Source of the DNA: Paenibacillus daejeonensis DSM 15491
GTDB taxonomy: Bacteria > Bacillota > Bacilli > Paenibacillales > Paenibacillaceae
Reading direction: 5' to 3'
NCBI RefSeq assembly: GCF_000378385.1
Contig: NZ_KB899674.1
Location: 62,001 to 126,000 of the forward strand
DNA: 64,000 nucleotides
The position numbers and the translations under genes are program-made. A model generated the notes under the pieces. That model saw only the letters and a list, made by a program, of their open reading frames with translations, was not told the DNA's origin and did not search any database. Positions 1 to 9,677 of this stretch are shown piece after piece; position 1 is the first letter of the stretch; every line of letters starts with the position of its first letter.

Positions 1-1
1 G

Positions 2-1096
2 ATGGCGATTCCCGCCAAGCGCACGGCGCTGGCCTGGAACGGACTGTTCATCCGCAAGGACTGGCTCGACAAGCTGGGCCTGCCGGCGCCGACCAACCAG
101 GAGGAGCTCTATAATACGCTGGTGGCATTCCGCGATCAGAATCCAGGCGGCGTGGACGGCGTAATCCCTTGGGGCGTGGCGGCTACCGGTATGAACTACA
201 CCTTCGGCAACTTGGCGGAGTCCTTCTGGGAGGAGCAGACGGAGGAGGAGTTCGTGACGATCCCCGGCTGGCTGCGCCCGGGCAACAAGGACTATCTCCG
301 GTTCCTTAACAAGCTCTATAACGAGAAGCTCATCAGCCCGGATTTTGCGCTGGACAAAACTGCGCAGCAGGCCGATGCGGACGTCACTAACGGCAAGGTC
401 GGCTTCTTCGGTGCCAACTGGGATTACGCGCTCCGTCAGCATATTAGTGAGCCGCTGAAGGCCAATGTCCCGGAGGCGGAATTCCTGCCGATCGACACCT
501 TCAAAAACTACGAGGGCAAATACAAAAAAGTCGCCTACAACGAAAATGGTATCAATGTGATCATTCCGAAAAGCAGCAAAAACGCCGAACTGGCGATCAA
601 ATATTTGAACTGGATGGCCGATCCCGAAGTGCTGTTCTTCCTGCAATTCGGTGAGGAAGGGATCAATCACGAGATGGTGGACGGCATCCCGCAGGCGGTC
701 AATCAGACGGGCGACAACATGCAGACCAGCTATCTGAATCTCGATTATACGCTCGTGGTCAACGGCGTCGAGCTGGGCGATGAGGAGAAGAACGTCAAGG
801 CGCTGGCGATCTCGGCGCCGGGGCTGGAAGGGCTCGCCGAGTTGTCCTACAAGATCAATACGACCGATACGTACACCCATTATTTCTATGAGACGCCCAA
901 CGAAGCCAGCATCAAATTCGGCAAAACGCTCGGTGATCTGAACAAGCAAATGACGGACCGCCTCATTGTCGCCAAGCCGGCCGAGTTCGATAGCCTGTAC
1001 GATCAGTTGGTTGCCGAGTACATGGAAGCGGGCGGGCAGGCCGTTATGGAAGAGAACATCAAGCTGTATCAGGCGCAGGAGCAATCCAAAAGCTAG
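2..1096 (+). CDS. Extracellular sugar-binding lipoprotein (LplA-like), 5' partial
   Basis: Solute-binding component of a CUT1 carbohydrate ABC importer, acting outside the membrane. The reading frame is open from the window edge, so the ATG at 2 is probably internal and the signal peptide and lipobox are missing. The visible 364 residues carry the C-terminal two thirds of a family 1 binding protein: a segment with FIRKDWLDKLGLPAPTN near residue 17, which is a hallmark of LplA-like proteins, then a repeated pattern of TNGKVGFFG and a late LNWMADPEVLFFLQFG segment. A hairpin follows the stop, and a YesN/YesM pair lies directly downstream, the usual sensor neighbour of such transporters; permease genes are presumably upstream of the window. 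Substrate unknown. Confidence 0.88.
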   Translation: MAIPAKRTALAWNGLFIRKDWLDKLGLPAPTNQEELYNTLVAFRDQNPGGVDGVIPWGVAATGMNYTFGNLAESFWEEQTEEEFVTIPGWLRPGNKDYLRFLNKLYNEKLISPDFALDKTAQQADADVTNGKVGFFGANWDYALRQHISEPLKANVPEAEFLPIDTFKNYEGKYKKVAYNENGINVIIPKSSKNAELAIKYLNWMADPEVLFFLQFGEEGINHEMVDGIPQAVNQTGDNMQTSYLNLDYTLVVNGVELGDEEKNVKALAISAPGLEGLAELSYKINTTDTYTHYFYETPNEASIKFGKTLGDLNKQMTDRLIVAKPAEFDSLYDQLVAEYMEAGGQAVMEENIKLYQAQEQSKS

Positions 1097-1136
1097 TAGC
1101 CAATGAGTCGCTGCCTTCAGCCAGAATCAGACGTTG

Positions 1137-1172
1137 GACCCCGCAGCATAGGCGTTGCGGGGTCTAACCCCT
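1137..1172 (+). terminator. Hairpin after sugar-binding lipoprotein gene
   Basis: Perfect 9-bp inverted repeat GACCCCGCA / TGCGGGGTC (1137-1145 and 1156-1164) lies 40 bp after the stop. The 3' tail (taacccctttg) is only modestly T-rich, so termination may be partial. Confidence 0.55.
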
Positions 1173-1269
1173 TTGAAGAGCACAAATAAATGATTGGGAT
1201 GATATGGTAATGCGCGCGCAATGCGCGTAAAATGAAAAAGAGACATCCTGATTCTAGAAGGGGGTACTC

Positions 1270-2736
1270 ATGTATCGTGTACTGATTGTCGATGATGAAC
1301 CTTGGGCGATAAGAGGCATACGCAACGCCTTTAACTGGAGCAAATACGGGTTTGAAATTACGGGTGAGTTCACGAGCCCTCGCAAAGCCTTAGAAGCCAT
1401 CTCCGAACAGAGTCCCGATCTGGTCATTACCGATATCCAGATGGGCGAGATGTCGGGGCTGGAGCTCATCCGTCTCACACGGGAGCAGGACATGGATGTT
1501 GGCTTCGTTGTTGTAAGCGGATACTCTGAGTTCGCCTACGCACAGGAAGCGTTGAGGCTAGGTGCGCTGGATTATTGCCTCAAGCCGATCGACATTGAGA
1601 TGACAGATCGGTTGATCGACAAGCTGGCGCAGCAGCTCAGCCAGAAGCAAAGCATGCGAAATCATCTGATGCTGGAGGCGCTCACTGGGCCGGACAAAAC
1701 GGAGCTTCGGCGGTTTACCACGTTTTTTGAAGACGAAGGGAATATCTTCTATCGCGTCGTTATGCTACATGCAGTGGGCGCTGAGCAGCCAAGCTCCGAG
1801 CTTGCCGGCTATGACCGGGAGAGAACGCTGGCCGTCGCTTTTGGTGCCAAGAAAGCGCTTTATATTCTAAAGAGCGAAGCTCGGGCCGAACTGGAGCGGG
1901 TCAATGAAGCTGCGCTTGCCGGCATGGTGTCGCGAGTGGCAGGAATCAGCAGTATCGGCGACAACAAGGAAGCGATAGCCAAGCTGATTAAGGAGGCGGA
2001 TCTGGCCGCCTCGTGTTTATTTATTCACGAAGAACATGGAGTCTTCCCCTACGAATCGAGGCTGACGATGGTCAAGCCGTTTATCGACGAGCTCCCTTCG
2101 CTTATTCAAGAGAAGACGCAGGAGGATATCGATGCATTCGTCAACCGGCTCCAGGCGCACTTCAGACAGCATGGCTTGGGCATGGGCGAAGCGGTGTACT
2201 TGTGGAATCAGACCGTTGGCGTGCTGATGGGCTCCTACACCGAATTATTGGAGGACATGGAGCTAGAATTTTTGAATTATGTCGAGCTTCAGGAGCGTTT
2301 TGAGCATTTCGAGTCGCTGTGCGGCTTCATCTATGACGTGCTGGTCTATATCAAGCAGATGAGCCGACCGCTGGACCATGACGGTACCATTCAGTCGTGT
2401 TTCCTGCAGATGGTACAGCATATCGACCACAATTATCAGCAACGATTGTACCTGAAGGAGCTGGCTGCGCAGTTCCATGTGAACCAGGTGTATTGCTGCC
2501 AGCTGTTCAAGAAGCTGCTCGGCCAGACCTTCTCGGAGTATGTAACCGAGCTGAGAATCCGCAAAGCGTGCGAGTTGCTGGAGCAAAGTCCATTGTCCAT
2601 TGAAGAAGTGGCGGCCAGGGCGGGGTACATCGATTATTATTATTTCAACAAAGTATTCAAAAAACAATGCGGGATTACACCGGCCAAATATCGAAAAAGA
2701 CGCCTGGAGGGAGTCGCGTGCAGCTCAGCAAATTAA
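1270..2736 (+). CDS. YesN-like response regulator, AraC-type output
   Basis: Two-component response regulator of 488 residues. The N-terminal receiver domain (about 1-120) shows the acidic pair D8/D9, the phospho-acceptor D55 in LVITDIQM and the conserved K105 in YCLKPID. A long variable middle part follows, and the last 100 residues are a double helix-turn-helix AraC domain ending in CGITPAKYRKR. The start ATG follows AGAAGGGGG at good distance. Its 3' end overlaps the GTG start of the kinase gene by 19 bp, so the two are translationally coupled. Regulators of this type usually activate an adjacent sugar importer, here the operon ending at 1096. Confidence 0.92.
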   Translation: MYRVLIVDDEPWAIRGIRNAFNWSKYGFEITGEFTSPRKALEAISEQSPDLVITDIQMGEMSGLELIRLTREQDMDVGFVVVSGYSEFAYAQEALRLGALDYCLKPIDIEMTDRLIDKLAQQLSQKQSMRNHLMLEALTGPDKTELRRFTTFFEDEGNIFYRVVMLHAVGAEQPSSELAGYDRERTLAVAFGAKKALYILKSEARAELERVNEAALAGMVSRVAGISSIGDNKEAIAKLIKEADLAASCLFIHEEHGVFPYESRLTMVKPFIDELPSLIQEKTQEDIDAFVNRLQAHFRQHGLGMGEAVYLWNQTVGVLMGSYTELLEDMELEFLNYVELQERFEHFESLCGFIYDVLVYIKQMSRPLDHDGTIQSCFLQMVQHIDHNYQQRLYLKELAAQFHVNQVYCCQLFKKLLGQTFSEYVTELRIRKACELLEQSPLSIEEVAARAGYIDYYYFNKVFKKQCGITPAKYRKRRLEGVACSSAN

Positions 2737-4477
2737 AACTGAAGCATCAGATTTTATTTATCTTTCTGCTCGCGATTTTCTTGTTTATGATGATGGAGAT
2801 CTATTTCTACTACAGTTTTTATCATCTGACACAGAAGCGCGCGGCCAATTACGGTCATACCATTATTGAGCAGACGCGCCAGAAAATCGATTCGGTCTTC
2901 GATGATATCATTGTCAGCACAAATATTGTGGTGAGCAACAAGAAAATTCAGGAGTTCACGATTGCTGAGGATAATTACAAGCGGAACATCGAGATCGGCA
3001 CATATGTCATCGATCTGATGGATTATATGCGTTCCTTTAATTCATACGTGAGTGGCATCATTATTAGTGACAGCAAGGGCAGACGTGTGTTCAGCTCGTC
3101 GCCCGCCAGCAGCGAGGTTTTTTTTTGAAGCCGTACGATGACTTCATGCGTCATTACAGCCAGCAGGAAGGCTCGGACGGCGGCATCTTCACACCGCTGC
3201 TCCGGCACGATCAGACGGAGGCGGAATATTTCTTCTATGTCACGCCGATTATCGAATCCATTGGCGGAGTTCATTTTTTGCAAAAAACCGGTTATTGCTC
3301 CGTCATGGTCAATACCAGCAAGCTTCAGGAGCTGGTGGAAAACACGGAGCTGACGCCAAACTCGACGTTGTCGATTCTGAACAGTCACAATGAAATCATT
3401 GCTTCCAACCGACCAGCGGAACATGACGGAATGGCCGATGAGCAGCAATGGAAAACGCAGGGCGGAGAGGATGTCATCGTCCAGCGATCCGATCTGGAGC
3501 TGGCAGACGGCTGGAGTATTGTGAGCCGGATCCCGGTGCGGGAGCTGACGACGGACATGCAAGCCATCAAGCGAGTCAGCATCATAGCTGGTATCGGTAT
3601 GACGCTCAGCATGATGCTGCTCGGCTACTACTTCTTGAACAGTCTCACCCGGCCGGTCATGGGATTGGTGGCGGATATGCGCAAGATCGGCGCCCGAGAG
3701 CTGGGCTATCGGGTCAAGGTTCGCTCGACCAACGAAGTCGGTGCGCTGGCTTACGATATTAACCACATGATCGAAAATATGGAGATGATGACGCGTGATA
3801 TCTTCCATACCCAGGCCCAACTCTATGAGTTGAAATTAAGTAAAAAACAGGCCGAATTCTCTGCCTTGCAGAGTCAGATTAATCCTCATTTCCTCTATAA
3901 TACGCTGAATTGTATTAGCAGCATCGGACTCGAATACGGCAGCCGGGAGATTGCCCAGATCACCTCGTGCATGTCGAGGATCTTCCGATACAGCATCAAG
4001 CAGGATGAACTGGTGTCGATCCGTGAAGAGGTTGGGTGTGTCCAGGACTACATGCATATCATCTCCATCCGATATGAGAACCGGTATGCGATGGAGGTGC
4101 GGATGGATAAGGCCGTAGCGGAGCTGAAGACGCCGAAGATGATTCTCCAGCCTCTCGTTGAGAATGCCGTCTACCACGGGCTGGGCAGCAAGGAGTCGGG
4201 GGAAGGGGTACAGGTGATTGGGAGCTTCAATGAACAAGGTGATGTATGCTTCCGGATCATCGATTCCGGCAGAGGCATCGCCGATGAGGCACTGGCGAGT
4301 CTCAGAGCCAAGCTGGCGTCTGCTCCGGAAGCTTCGGAGAGCGCGTCCGGGAATAGCATCGGACTGAGCAATATCCACGCCCGAATCCGACTGCTCTTCG
4401 GAGACGCCTATGGCGTGAGTGTCGAGAGCCGACTTGGAGAAGGCACGACTGTCGTCGTCACTATTCCGAGCATTTAG
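2718..4477 (+). pseudogene. YesM-like sensor histidine kinase split by a frameshift
   Basis: The kinase partner of the preceding regulator. Translation most likely begins at GTG 2718, after GGAGG at 2706-2710. The first part holds a membrane helix (about residues 11-33) and the start of the extracellular sensor domain, then runs through a T9 tract (3118-3126) into TGA at 3126-3128. The rest continues in another frame from about 3125: remainder of the sensor domain, second membrane helix near 3580-3650, HAMP linker, His_kinase domain with NPHFLYN (phospho-His codon at 3887-3889) and HATPase with ENAVYHG and GIGLSNIHAR. Either one added T or two fewer T restores a single frame of roughly 587 codons. 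The split could be a real mutation, a sequencing error in the homopolymer, or corrected in vivo by slippage; the bases alone do not decide. Confidence 0.85.
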
Positions 4478-4509
4478 CACGGCTGCGACGCGAGACGGTA
4501 TCCATTCTA

Positions 4510-6093
4510 TTATTTTGAGGTTCGGGAGCGCATGTCATCATCGCATCGGTCCGATGTGGCCATCTGCTTTCGGTATTCCTTCGGGGATCGGCCTTCCGTT
4601 TTGTTGAACACATATGTGAAGTAGTTGGAATCATTAAAGCCTACGGCTTCAGCGATTTCAAAAATCTTCATATCGGTGCTGCCTAGCAGGAGTTTCGCTT
4701 TTTGCATACGCAAGGTTTGAATGAATCCGGTGACGCTGTCGCCGGTTTCTTTCTTGAATAGGTTGCTAAAGTAACTGGGATTGAGATGAACATGAGCTGC
4801 TACCTCTGCCAAACCGCAGGTCTCCATATATTTCTCCTGCATAAACCGTATGGCTTGTTTGACGGGATTGTCGTTTTTGCTGGCAAGCCAATCCTGATGG
4901 GCATTCAGAAACTCGTGGATATAGACGTGTAGCCAACTTGTTAGTCTTTCGGATGTATCGCATACGTAGGCGCTTTCCCACTCGATGGAGCGAGAGGCCA
5001 TTCGCCATTCGGGAAACTGTACCTGTACGAGCCGAACGAGGGCGGTTGCCAGGAGAATCGCTTGAATTTTGGCATGTTGCAGAGGCAACGCTTGGATGCG
5101 CATGGCTTGTTCCTGCAATCCTGTACTCAGTTTGGTGTTATCTCCCGACATGAGCCAAGAGACGATCTGGTTCTCTACTTCATGCAGGGCGGTTGGTTGG
5201 AGTATCGAACCATGTATAGATTGGGAATCCATATCTGCGCTCTGGATGGCTCCTACACCATATTGCTCGTATACCTGGTGCAGCTCCTTCGCAGTACGGG
5301 AACGTCCTTGCCCACTGCATACGATCGTCAGCTTCAAATAATAACGGACCGACTCGGAGAGGAGCTGCAGCCACGAGGGAGAGAGCGAGGCGGCAGCGCT
5401 TCGATCAACAATCAGAGCCCATTGGGAGACGTTCAAAGCAATCAGGCGATAGCCTTCACCAAACCATTGTTGAACATGCTCTCTTACAATATTAACGATG
5501 GCAAACTGCAAAAGGGGGATATCCTGAGCGCTGTACAGCTTATCCGGGGAGCTATAGGCGGCAACGGTAAGAAAATAAACCTCCCCCACCTTCATCCGGC
5601 CCAGCAAGGTCTCTACCTCGTCGGAATTGTACGAGGTACCGATTATGGCGGATCGCAGCTGACTGTCTTCATGCTGGTGCTTCCATTCCTCCATCAGCCG
5701 TTGCGACTGATGCTCTTCGAGTAGACGAATATAGGTCCTGTCGAGAAGGCTTAAGATATCGGCTTCGACGCAGGGCTTTGTAATGAAGTCGAGTACCCCG
5801 AATTTCAGGGCAGACTGCGCATAGGCAAAATCCTTGAACCCGGTAATGACAACAACTTTGGTTTTCCAGCCGCGGCTTCTGATTTCTTTGGTCAACTGCA
5901 GCCCATCCATACGGGGCATGCGGATATCAGTAATAAGCAAATCCGGAATAGAGCGCTCCATCTCCGACAGGGCCGCCTGACCATTGGCGGCCTCTCCGAC
6001 CACGATCCACTCGGTGGACCGTTTGTCAGCAAGCTTCAGCAATCCTTTGCGGAAGTTAGGTTGGTCTTCAGCGATAAACAGCGTGCCTTTCAT
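4510..6093 (-). CDS. Response regulator with AraC-type DNA-binding domain
   Basis: 527-residue YesN-like regulator. The receiver domain begins LFIAEDQP, with D56 in LLITDIRMP as phospho-acceptor and K106 in DFITKP. The C-terminal AraC domain (about the last 105 residues) contains the LAEVAAHVHLNPSYFSNLF helix-turn-helix and ends in EGRSPKEYRKQM. The start ATG overlaps the stop of the upstream kinase gene (ATGA, 6090-6093) and has a GGGGAGGAAATGGG Shine-Dalgarno region inside that gene. It is the last gene of the minus-strand transporter module and converges with the first two-component system, with about 30 bp between the stops. Confidence 0.92.
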   Translation of the reverse strand: MKGTLFIAEDQPNFRKGLLKLADKRSTEWIVVGEAANGQAALSEMERSIPDLLITDIRMPRMDGLQLTKEIRSRGWKTKVVVITGFKDFAYAQSALKFGVLDFITKPCVEADILSLLDRTYIRLLEEHQSQRLMEEWKHQHEDSQLRSAIIGTSYNSDEVETLLGRMKVGEVYFLTVAAYSSPDKLYSAQDIPLLQFAIVNIVREHVQQWFGEGYRLIALNVSQWALIVDRSAAASLSPSWLQLLSESVRYYLKLTIVCSGQGRSRTAKELHQVYEQYGVGAIQSADMDSQSIHGSILQPTALHEVENQIVSWLMSGDNTKLSTGLQEQAMRIQALPLQHAKIQAILLATALVRLVQVQFPEWRMASRSIEWESAYVCDTSERLTSWLHVYIHEFLNAHQDWLASKNDNPVKQAIRFMQEKYMETCGLAEVAAHVHLNPSYFSNLFKKETGDSVTGFIQTLRMQKAKLLLGSTDMKIFEIAEAVGFNDSNYFTYVFNKTEGRSPKEYRKQMATSDRCDDDMRSRTSK

Positions 6094-7895
6094 CCCATTT
6101 CCTCCCCTGTATCCTCTGACCGTGTCGTTTTCTTGGGAAGCATCATGCGGATGGTTGTCCCCTTCCCCAAGGTGCTGATAATATCTACCCCATAGGGAGC
6201 GCCGTAGACCAACTCAATGCGCCGCAGTACGCTTTGCATGCCGATCCCCGTGCGGGAGTTATCCGGTTGTTCTTCCTTGTTCAGCAAGGCATGACGCGTG
6301 CTTGCATCAATGCCGCTTCCATTGTCCGTTACTTCCAACAGCAGCAAGTCGTCCCGCAAGACAGCCTTAATAAGCAGCACGCGGTTGCTCTCCATGTCCC
6401 TAAAGGCATGTACGAACACATTCTCCACGACAGGAAGCAGCAAGCATCGCATCATCTGCAAAGACAATAAAGACTCCTCGACTTGAATATTCGTCTCAAT
6501 TTCTCCGGTAAACAGCTCTGTCTGGATGGTCAGGTAATTACGGACCTGATGCAGCTCTTCTCCCAGTGTTGTATCGGTCTGGAGGGGCTGAAGGGAATAC
6601 TTCAGCATTTCCGAGATGGCGTTAATCAGATGAGCGGATTCCAACTGATCGTCGCTGTACAGCTTCCAGTACAGTTCGTTGAACAGGTTATGCAGATAAT
6701 GAGGATTCAACTGGGCCTGGATTGCCTTCAATTCCGACTCCCGCTGGCTGATCTGGGCCAGATAAACTCTATTAATGAGGGTACCCACCTGCTCCGCCAT
6801 CTGATTAAAGCTCTCCCCGATATAGCCCAGCTCGTCGCCGGAGCGCACGTGGATTCTCGCCGAGAAATCGCCCCCGCGCAGCCTGCGCAGCCCCTGCATT
6901 AAATCGGCAAGGGGAGAGAGAAGGGTGCGGGAAGAAATCGTAATCAGCAAGGCGCTAAGCACGACGATGCCGATACCGGCCAAGGCGAAAATTTGAATAA
7001 TATCTTTATTTTTTCTTTGAATCTCCTGCAAGGAAACGCCGCCGAGCAGCGTAAAGCCCGCCGACTCGAGACGATGGCGGACGAATAGATACGTAATTCC
7101 TTCCATCGAGGCATATTGGGGATCGGCAGTTCCTATCAGATCCATAAGCTGGTTGGTTTCCTCTGGATTGGTATTGGCATATAGCAGGCTCCCCTCAGGC
7201 TCGAGCAAGAGCACCTTGCCGTTTTTTTTCAGATCGGACAACACCTTGCTCACAAAGCTCTCCTCCAGTACCATCATCATGGTCCCATAGGGAACGAGCT
7301 TGTCATTGAGCATTCGTCTGGCGGCAATTAGAACCGTTCTGCGTCCGCCCGGATCGATCGTGCTGGGCAGACTGGCCCTGGCCCAGACCAGATTCCCCCG
7401 GTGGGCGTGCAGTCGGTCCATGATCTTGGACAGCTGTGCAGCGTCCGGCGTTTCGGAGGCGCCGCTTCTGGAGACAATCGCCAGGGCTTCATTTTCATTG
7501 AACAAATAGACGGCGCGAATTGACGGCGCATCCACTTGCAGCGTAGTCAGCTGCTCCTCCACATATTTGCGGTTTTTATATTGCGTAAACAGCTCATCTT
7601 CAAAGGAGACACTCTCTCGCACGAAGCTCTCAATCGAAGGGTTCAGGATGATGGACTGGGATACCCGGTTGACTTCCTGTATGGTCAGCTCCAATCGGGC
7701 CAACGCCTGCTCGTTGGCAATGGAGAACTGCTTGCTGATTTCATCCTCCATTAATTCTACATTCACCTTATACACCAGCCATCCTGCCAATGCAAAGGCA
7801 ATGGTGACCATGCAGGAGAGCAGGACAATGAGTTTGATTTTAAAGCTTCCTCTGATGCTCTGAGCAACCGCTCTTGGCCAGCCCGCGGGATTCAA
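6090..7895 (-). CDS. YesM-like sensor histidine kinase
   Basis: Membrane sensor kinase of about 601 residues: short N-terminus, a membrane helix in KLIVLLSCMVTIAFALAGWLVY, an extracellular sensor domain, a second helix near IFALAGIGIVVLSALLITI, HAMP, and a C-terminal kinase domain. The phospho-His motif reads LNPHYLHNLFNEL, where most YesM-type kinases have NPHFLYNTL. HATPase motifs VENVFVHAF and TGIGMQSVLRRIE are present. I chose TTG at 7895, which follows GAGGGGG by 8 bases. An ATG at 7964 would start 23 codons earlier but lies inside the terminator hairpin of the upstream gene and has no ribosome binding site. It is paired with the regulator at 4510-6093. Confidence 0.9.
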   Translation of the reverse strand: MNPAGWPRAVAQSIRGSFKIKLIVLLSCMVTIAFALAGWLVYKVNVELMEDEISKQFSIANEQALARLELTIQEVNRVSQSIILNPSIESFVRESVSFEDELFTQYKNRKYVEEQLTTLQVDAPSIRAVYLFNENEALAIVSRSGASETPDAAQLSKIMDRLHAHRGNLVWARASLPSTIDPGGRRTVLIAARRMLNDKLVPYGTMMMVLEESFVSKVLSDLKKNGKVLLLEPEGSLLYANTNPEETNQLMDLIGTADPQYASMEGITYLFVRHRLESAGFTLLGGVSLQEIQRKNKDIIQIFALAGIGIVVLSALLITISSRTLLSPLADLMQGLRRLRGGDFSARIHVRSGDELGYIGESFNQMAEQVGTLINRVYLAQISQRESELKAIQAQLNPHYLHNLFNELYWKLYSDDQLESAHLINAISEMLKYSLQPLQTDTTLGEELHQVRNYLTIQTELFTGEIETNIQVEESLLSLQMMRCLLLPVVENVFVHAFRDMESNRVLLIKAVLRDDLLLLEVTDNGSGIDASTRHALLNKEEQPDNSRTGIGMQSVLRRIELVYGAPYGVDIISTLGKGTTIRMMLPKKTTRSEDTGEEMG

Positions 7896-7937
7896 CCCGA
7901 ACACCCCCTCGATTTCATGACGTAAATATAAGCAATA

Positions 7938-7967
7938 AACTTGGCCCGGCGCATGCCGGACCAAGTT
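7938..7967 (-). terminator. Terminator or attenuator between binding protein and kinase genes
   Basis: Near-perfect 13-bp inverted repeat (AACTTGGYCCGGC arms, 4-base loop GCAT) that on the minus strand is followed by tttattgctta. It lies 31 bp past the binding-protein stop, so it should uncouple the abundant binding protein from the kinase and regulator genes. Confidence 0.7.
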
Positions 7968-7998
7968 GTATCTGTGCTTATGTCTGGCAGGCGCCGGA

Positions 7999-9636
7999 CT
8001 ATTTCAGTTGCGAGCGTACCATCTCCAGCACATCCTTGCCCAGGAAGGCCGTGTCTTTATTTTCCTGATACCATTCGTCCATGAAGGCCTCGATCTGTTG
8101 GCCGCCGCCTTTTTCCCAAGCCGTCTGTGCATCGGCTATCGCCTGCTCGGCCGAATACTTGGCACCGCCAATGATTCCTTTCACCAGAATATCACTTACT
8201 TCTTTCCCTACATTCGTATTGATGACCACCAGCTCGCTTGGCAGGACCGGCATATGCTCATAGTGCGAGAGGGCGGGATATTCGGCTTCGGGATCAAGCA
8301 GGAATTGATCAGCTTCCCGCATCATTTCCAGACCTGCTTTCTGGTCGGGATCATTGATGTCGAACGCAGCTTCGGAGGTCAAATATTCATTTTGTGGCAG
8401 AGAGTAGAACATGGTATAGTCTGCGGCCCAGTCCACTTCTTTCATGTTCTTATCGTGATCAATGACTTTGAGACGGCCATCGGCTTCCTTGATCCAATGC
8501 TCGCCCTCCATGCCTTTTCTCAAGGTCAGTACGTTGTCCTTTTGAAGCATGAAGTTCAGATATTCCATCGCCGCCTGAGGATTTTTGGCAGCTGCATTGA
8601 TGACGGTAGTCATCTGAATCGGATTGGTCACATGATGTACGAATTGTCCCATAGGCGATACCGGCTGCTTCATCGGGGCAATTTCTGCATCCGGCGCACT
8701 TTTCTTGATCGTCCTGATGTCCGTAACCGTTTGCTCGAACCAATTGGTGATTGCCGGGGGGAGATAGACCCCCATTTTGCCATTCAGGTAATCCTGCTTG
8801 GCCTTGGCGCCGTTCTGGTCCGCCAGATAATCACGGTCGACAAGTCCTTCCTCGAATAGCCGTTTCTTGAATTTCAACGCTTCGAGCGCATTGTCCCAAC
8901 TGCGGACAACCCGATCATCTGCTGATATTTTCCACCCGTTTGAGCCGAACATGGAATCCACCATACCGCCTGAGGTATAGCTCATATTAATACCGTAGGT
9001 GTCTTTTTTGCCATTGCCGTCAGGGTCCTGTTCAACAAAGGCCTTTAGGACAGTGTACAGCTCTTCTGTGGTCTGGGGAATCTCCAGATTCAGTTTATTC
9101 AGCCAATCCATGCGGATAAAAGCTACGCTCTGCAAATGGGGCTCATTGATCTTGCCGATCTCGTAGAGCTTGCCATCCGGCTTGGTGCCCACTTGACGGA
9201 GCTGCGGATATTGCTCCAGCAGCTTTTCATATTCGGGAGCGTACTGAAGAAGATCATCCAGCGGCAGCAGCTGCTTCTGCTTATACAATGAGTCTCGGAA
9301 GCCGGTGTCATAATCATTGACAATATCCGGCGCAGTGCCCGAGGCGAACATGACGTTCAGCTTATTCACCGCCTCCGAACGGAGCACCGGCACGAATTTC
9401 ACTTCTACTGGCGAATGCTCGTTCATCCAGGCTGTCCAGCGGTTGTCCTCCAGTGTACCTTCTGATGCGGGAATGTTGCCACGGTCATAGACGGAAGCCG
9501 TGATTTTGGGCTTTGCGTCGCTGGTCTGCGCGCCTTCTTTTGGCTGGCTGCAGCCTGCGACCACGCTCATTGCGAGCGCAACCGATACAACAGATGAGCC
9601 GATTTTTTTGTACCGTCTGAATGTTGGATTACTCAT
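7999..9636 (-). CDS. Sugar-binding lipoprotein of CUT1 ABC importer (LplA-like)
   Basis: 545-residue extracellular binding protein. The signal peptide RYKKIGSSVVSVALAMSVVAGC ends in a lipobox (VVAGC), followed by a polar linker. The body has the family 1 signatures VMFASGTAPDIVNDY, FIRMDWLNKLNLEIPQT and a late AAMEYLNFMLQKDNV segment. The start ATG at 9636 follows GAGGGGTG; an in-frame ATG at 9681 would place extra residues before the signal peptide and overlap the permease stop. Genes for both permeases lie immediately upstream on the same strand. As usual for this family no ATPase gene is present; a shared MsmX-type ATPase elsewhere in the genome is expected. Substrate probably an oligosaccharide, not identifiable from sequence. 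Confidence 0.92.
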   Translation of the reverse strand: MSNPTFRRYKKIGSSVVSVALAMSVVAGCSQPKEGAQTSDAKPKITASVYDRGNIPASEGTLEDNRWTAWMNEHSPVEVKFVPVLRSEAVNKLNVMFASGTAPDIVNDYDTGFRDSLYKQKQLLPLDDLLQYAPEYEKLLEQYPQLRQVGTKPDGKLYEIGKINEPHLQSVAFIRMDWLNKLNLEIPQTTEELYTVLKAFVEQDPDGNGKKDTYGINMSYTSGGMVDSMFGSNGWKISADDRVVRSWDNALEALKFKKRLFEEGLVDRDYLADQNGAKAKQDYLNGKMGVYLPPAITNWFEQTVTDIRTIKKSAPDAEIAPMKQPVSPMGQFVHHVTNPIQMTTVINAAAKNPQAAMEYLNFMLQKDNVLTLRKGMEGEHWIKEADGRLKVIDHDKNMKEVDWAADYTMFYSLPQNEYLTSEAAFDINDPDQKAGLEMMREADQFLLDPEAEYPALSHYEHMPVLPSELVVINTNVGKEVSDILVKGIIGGAKYSAEQAIADAQTAWEKGGGQQIEAFMDEWYQENKDTAFLGKDVLEMVRSQLK

Positions 9637-9677
9637 AGTACGAACACCCCTCGTTATGATATAGGAATACCTGTCTG

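Noticed and set aside
3118-3126. Programmed -1/+1 ribosomal frameshift in the kinase
   Set aside because: There is a slippery-looking T run but no obvious downstream stem-loop or upstream Shine-Dalgarno-like stimulator; transcriptional slippage or plain mutation is as likely.
3023-3820. 265-residue minus-strand ORF over the broken kinase
   Set aside because: No recognisable features; the plus strand encodes conserved kinase segments on both sides of the frameshift.
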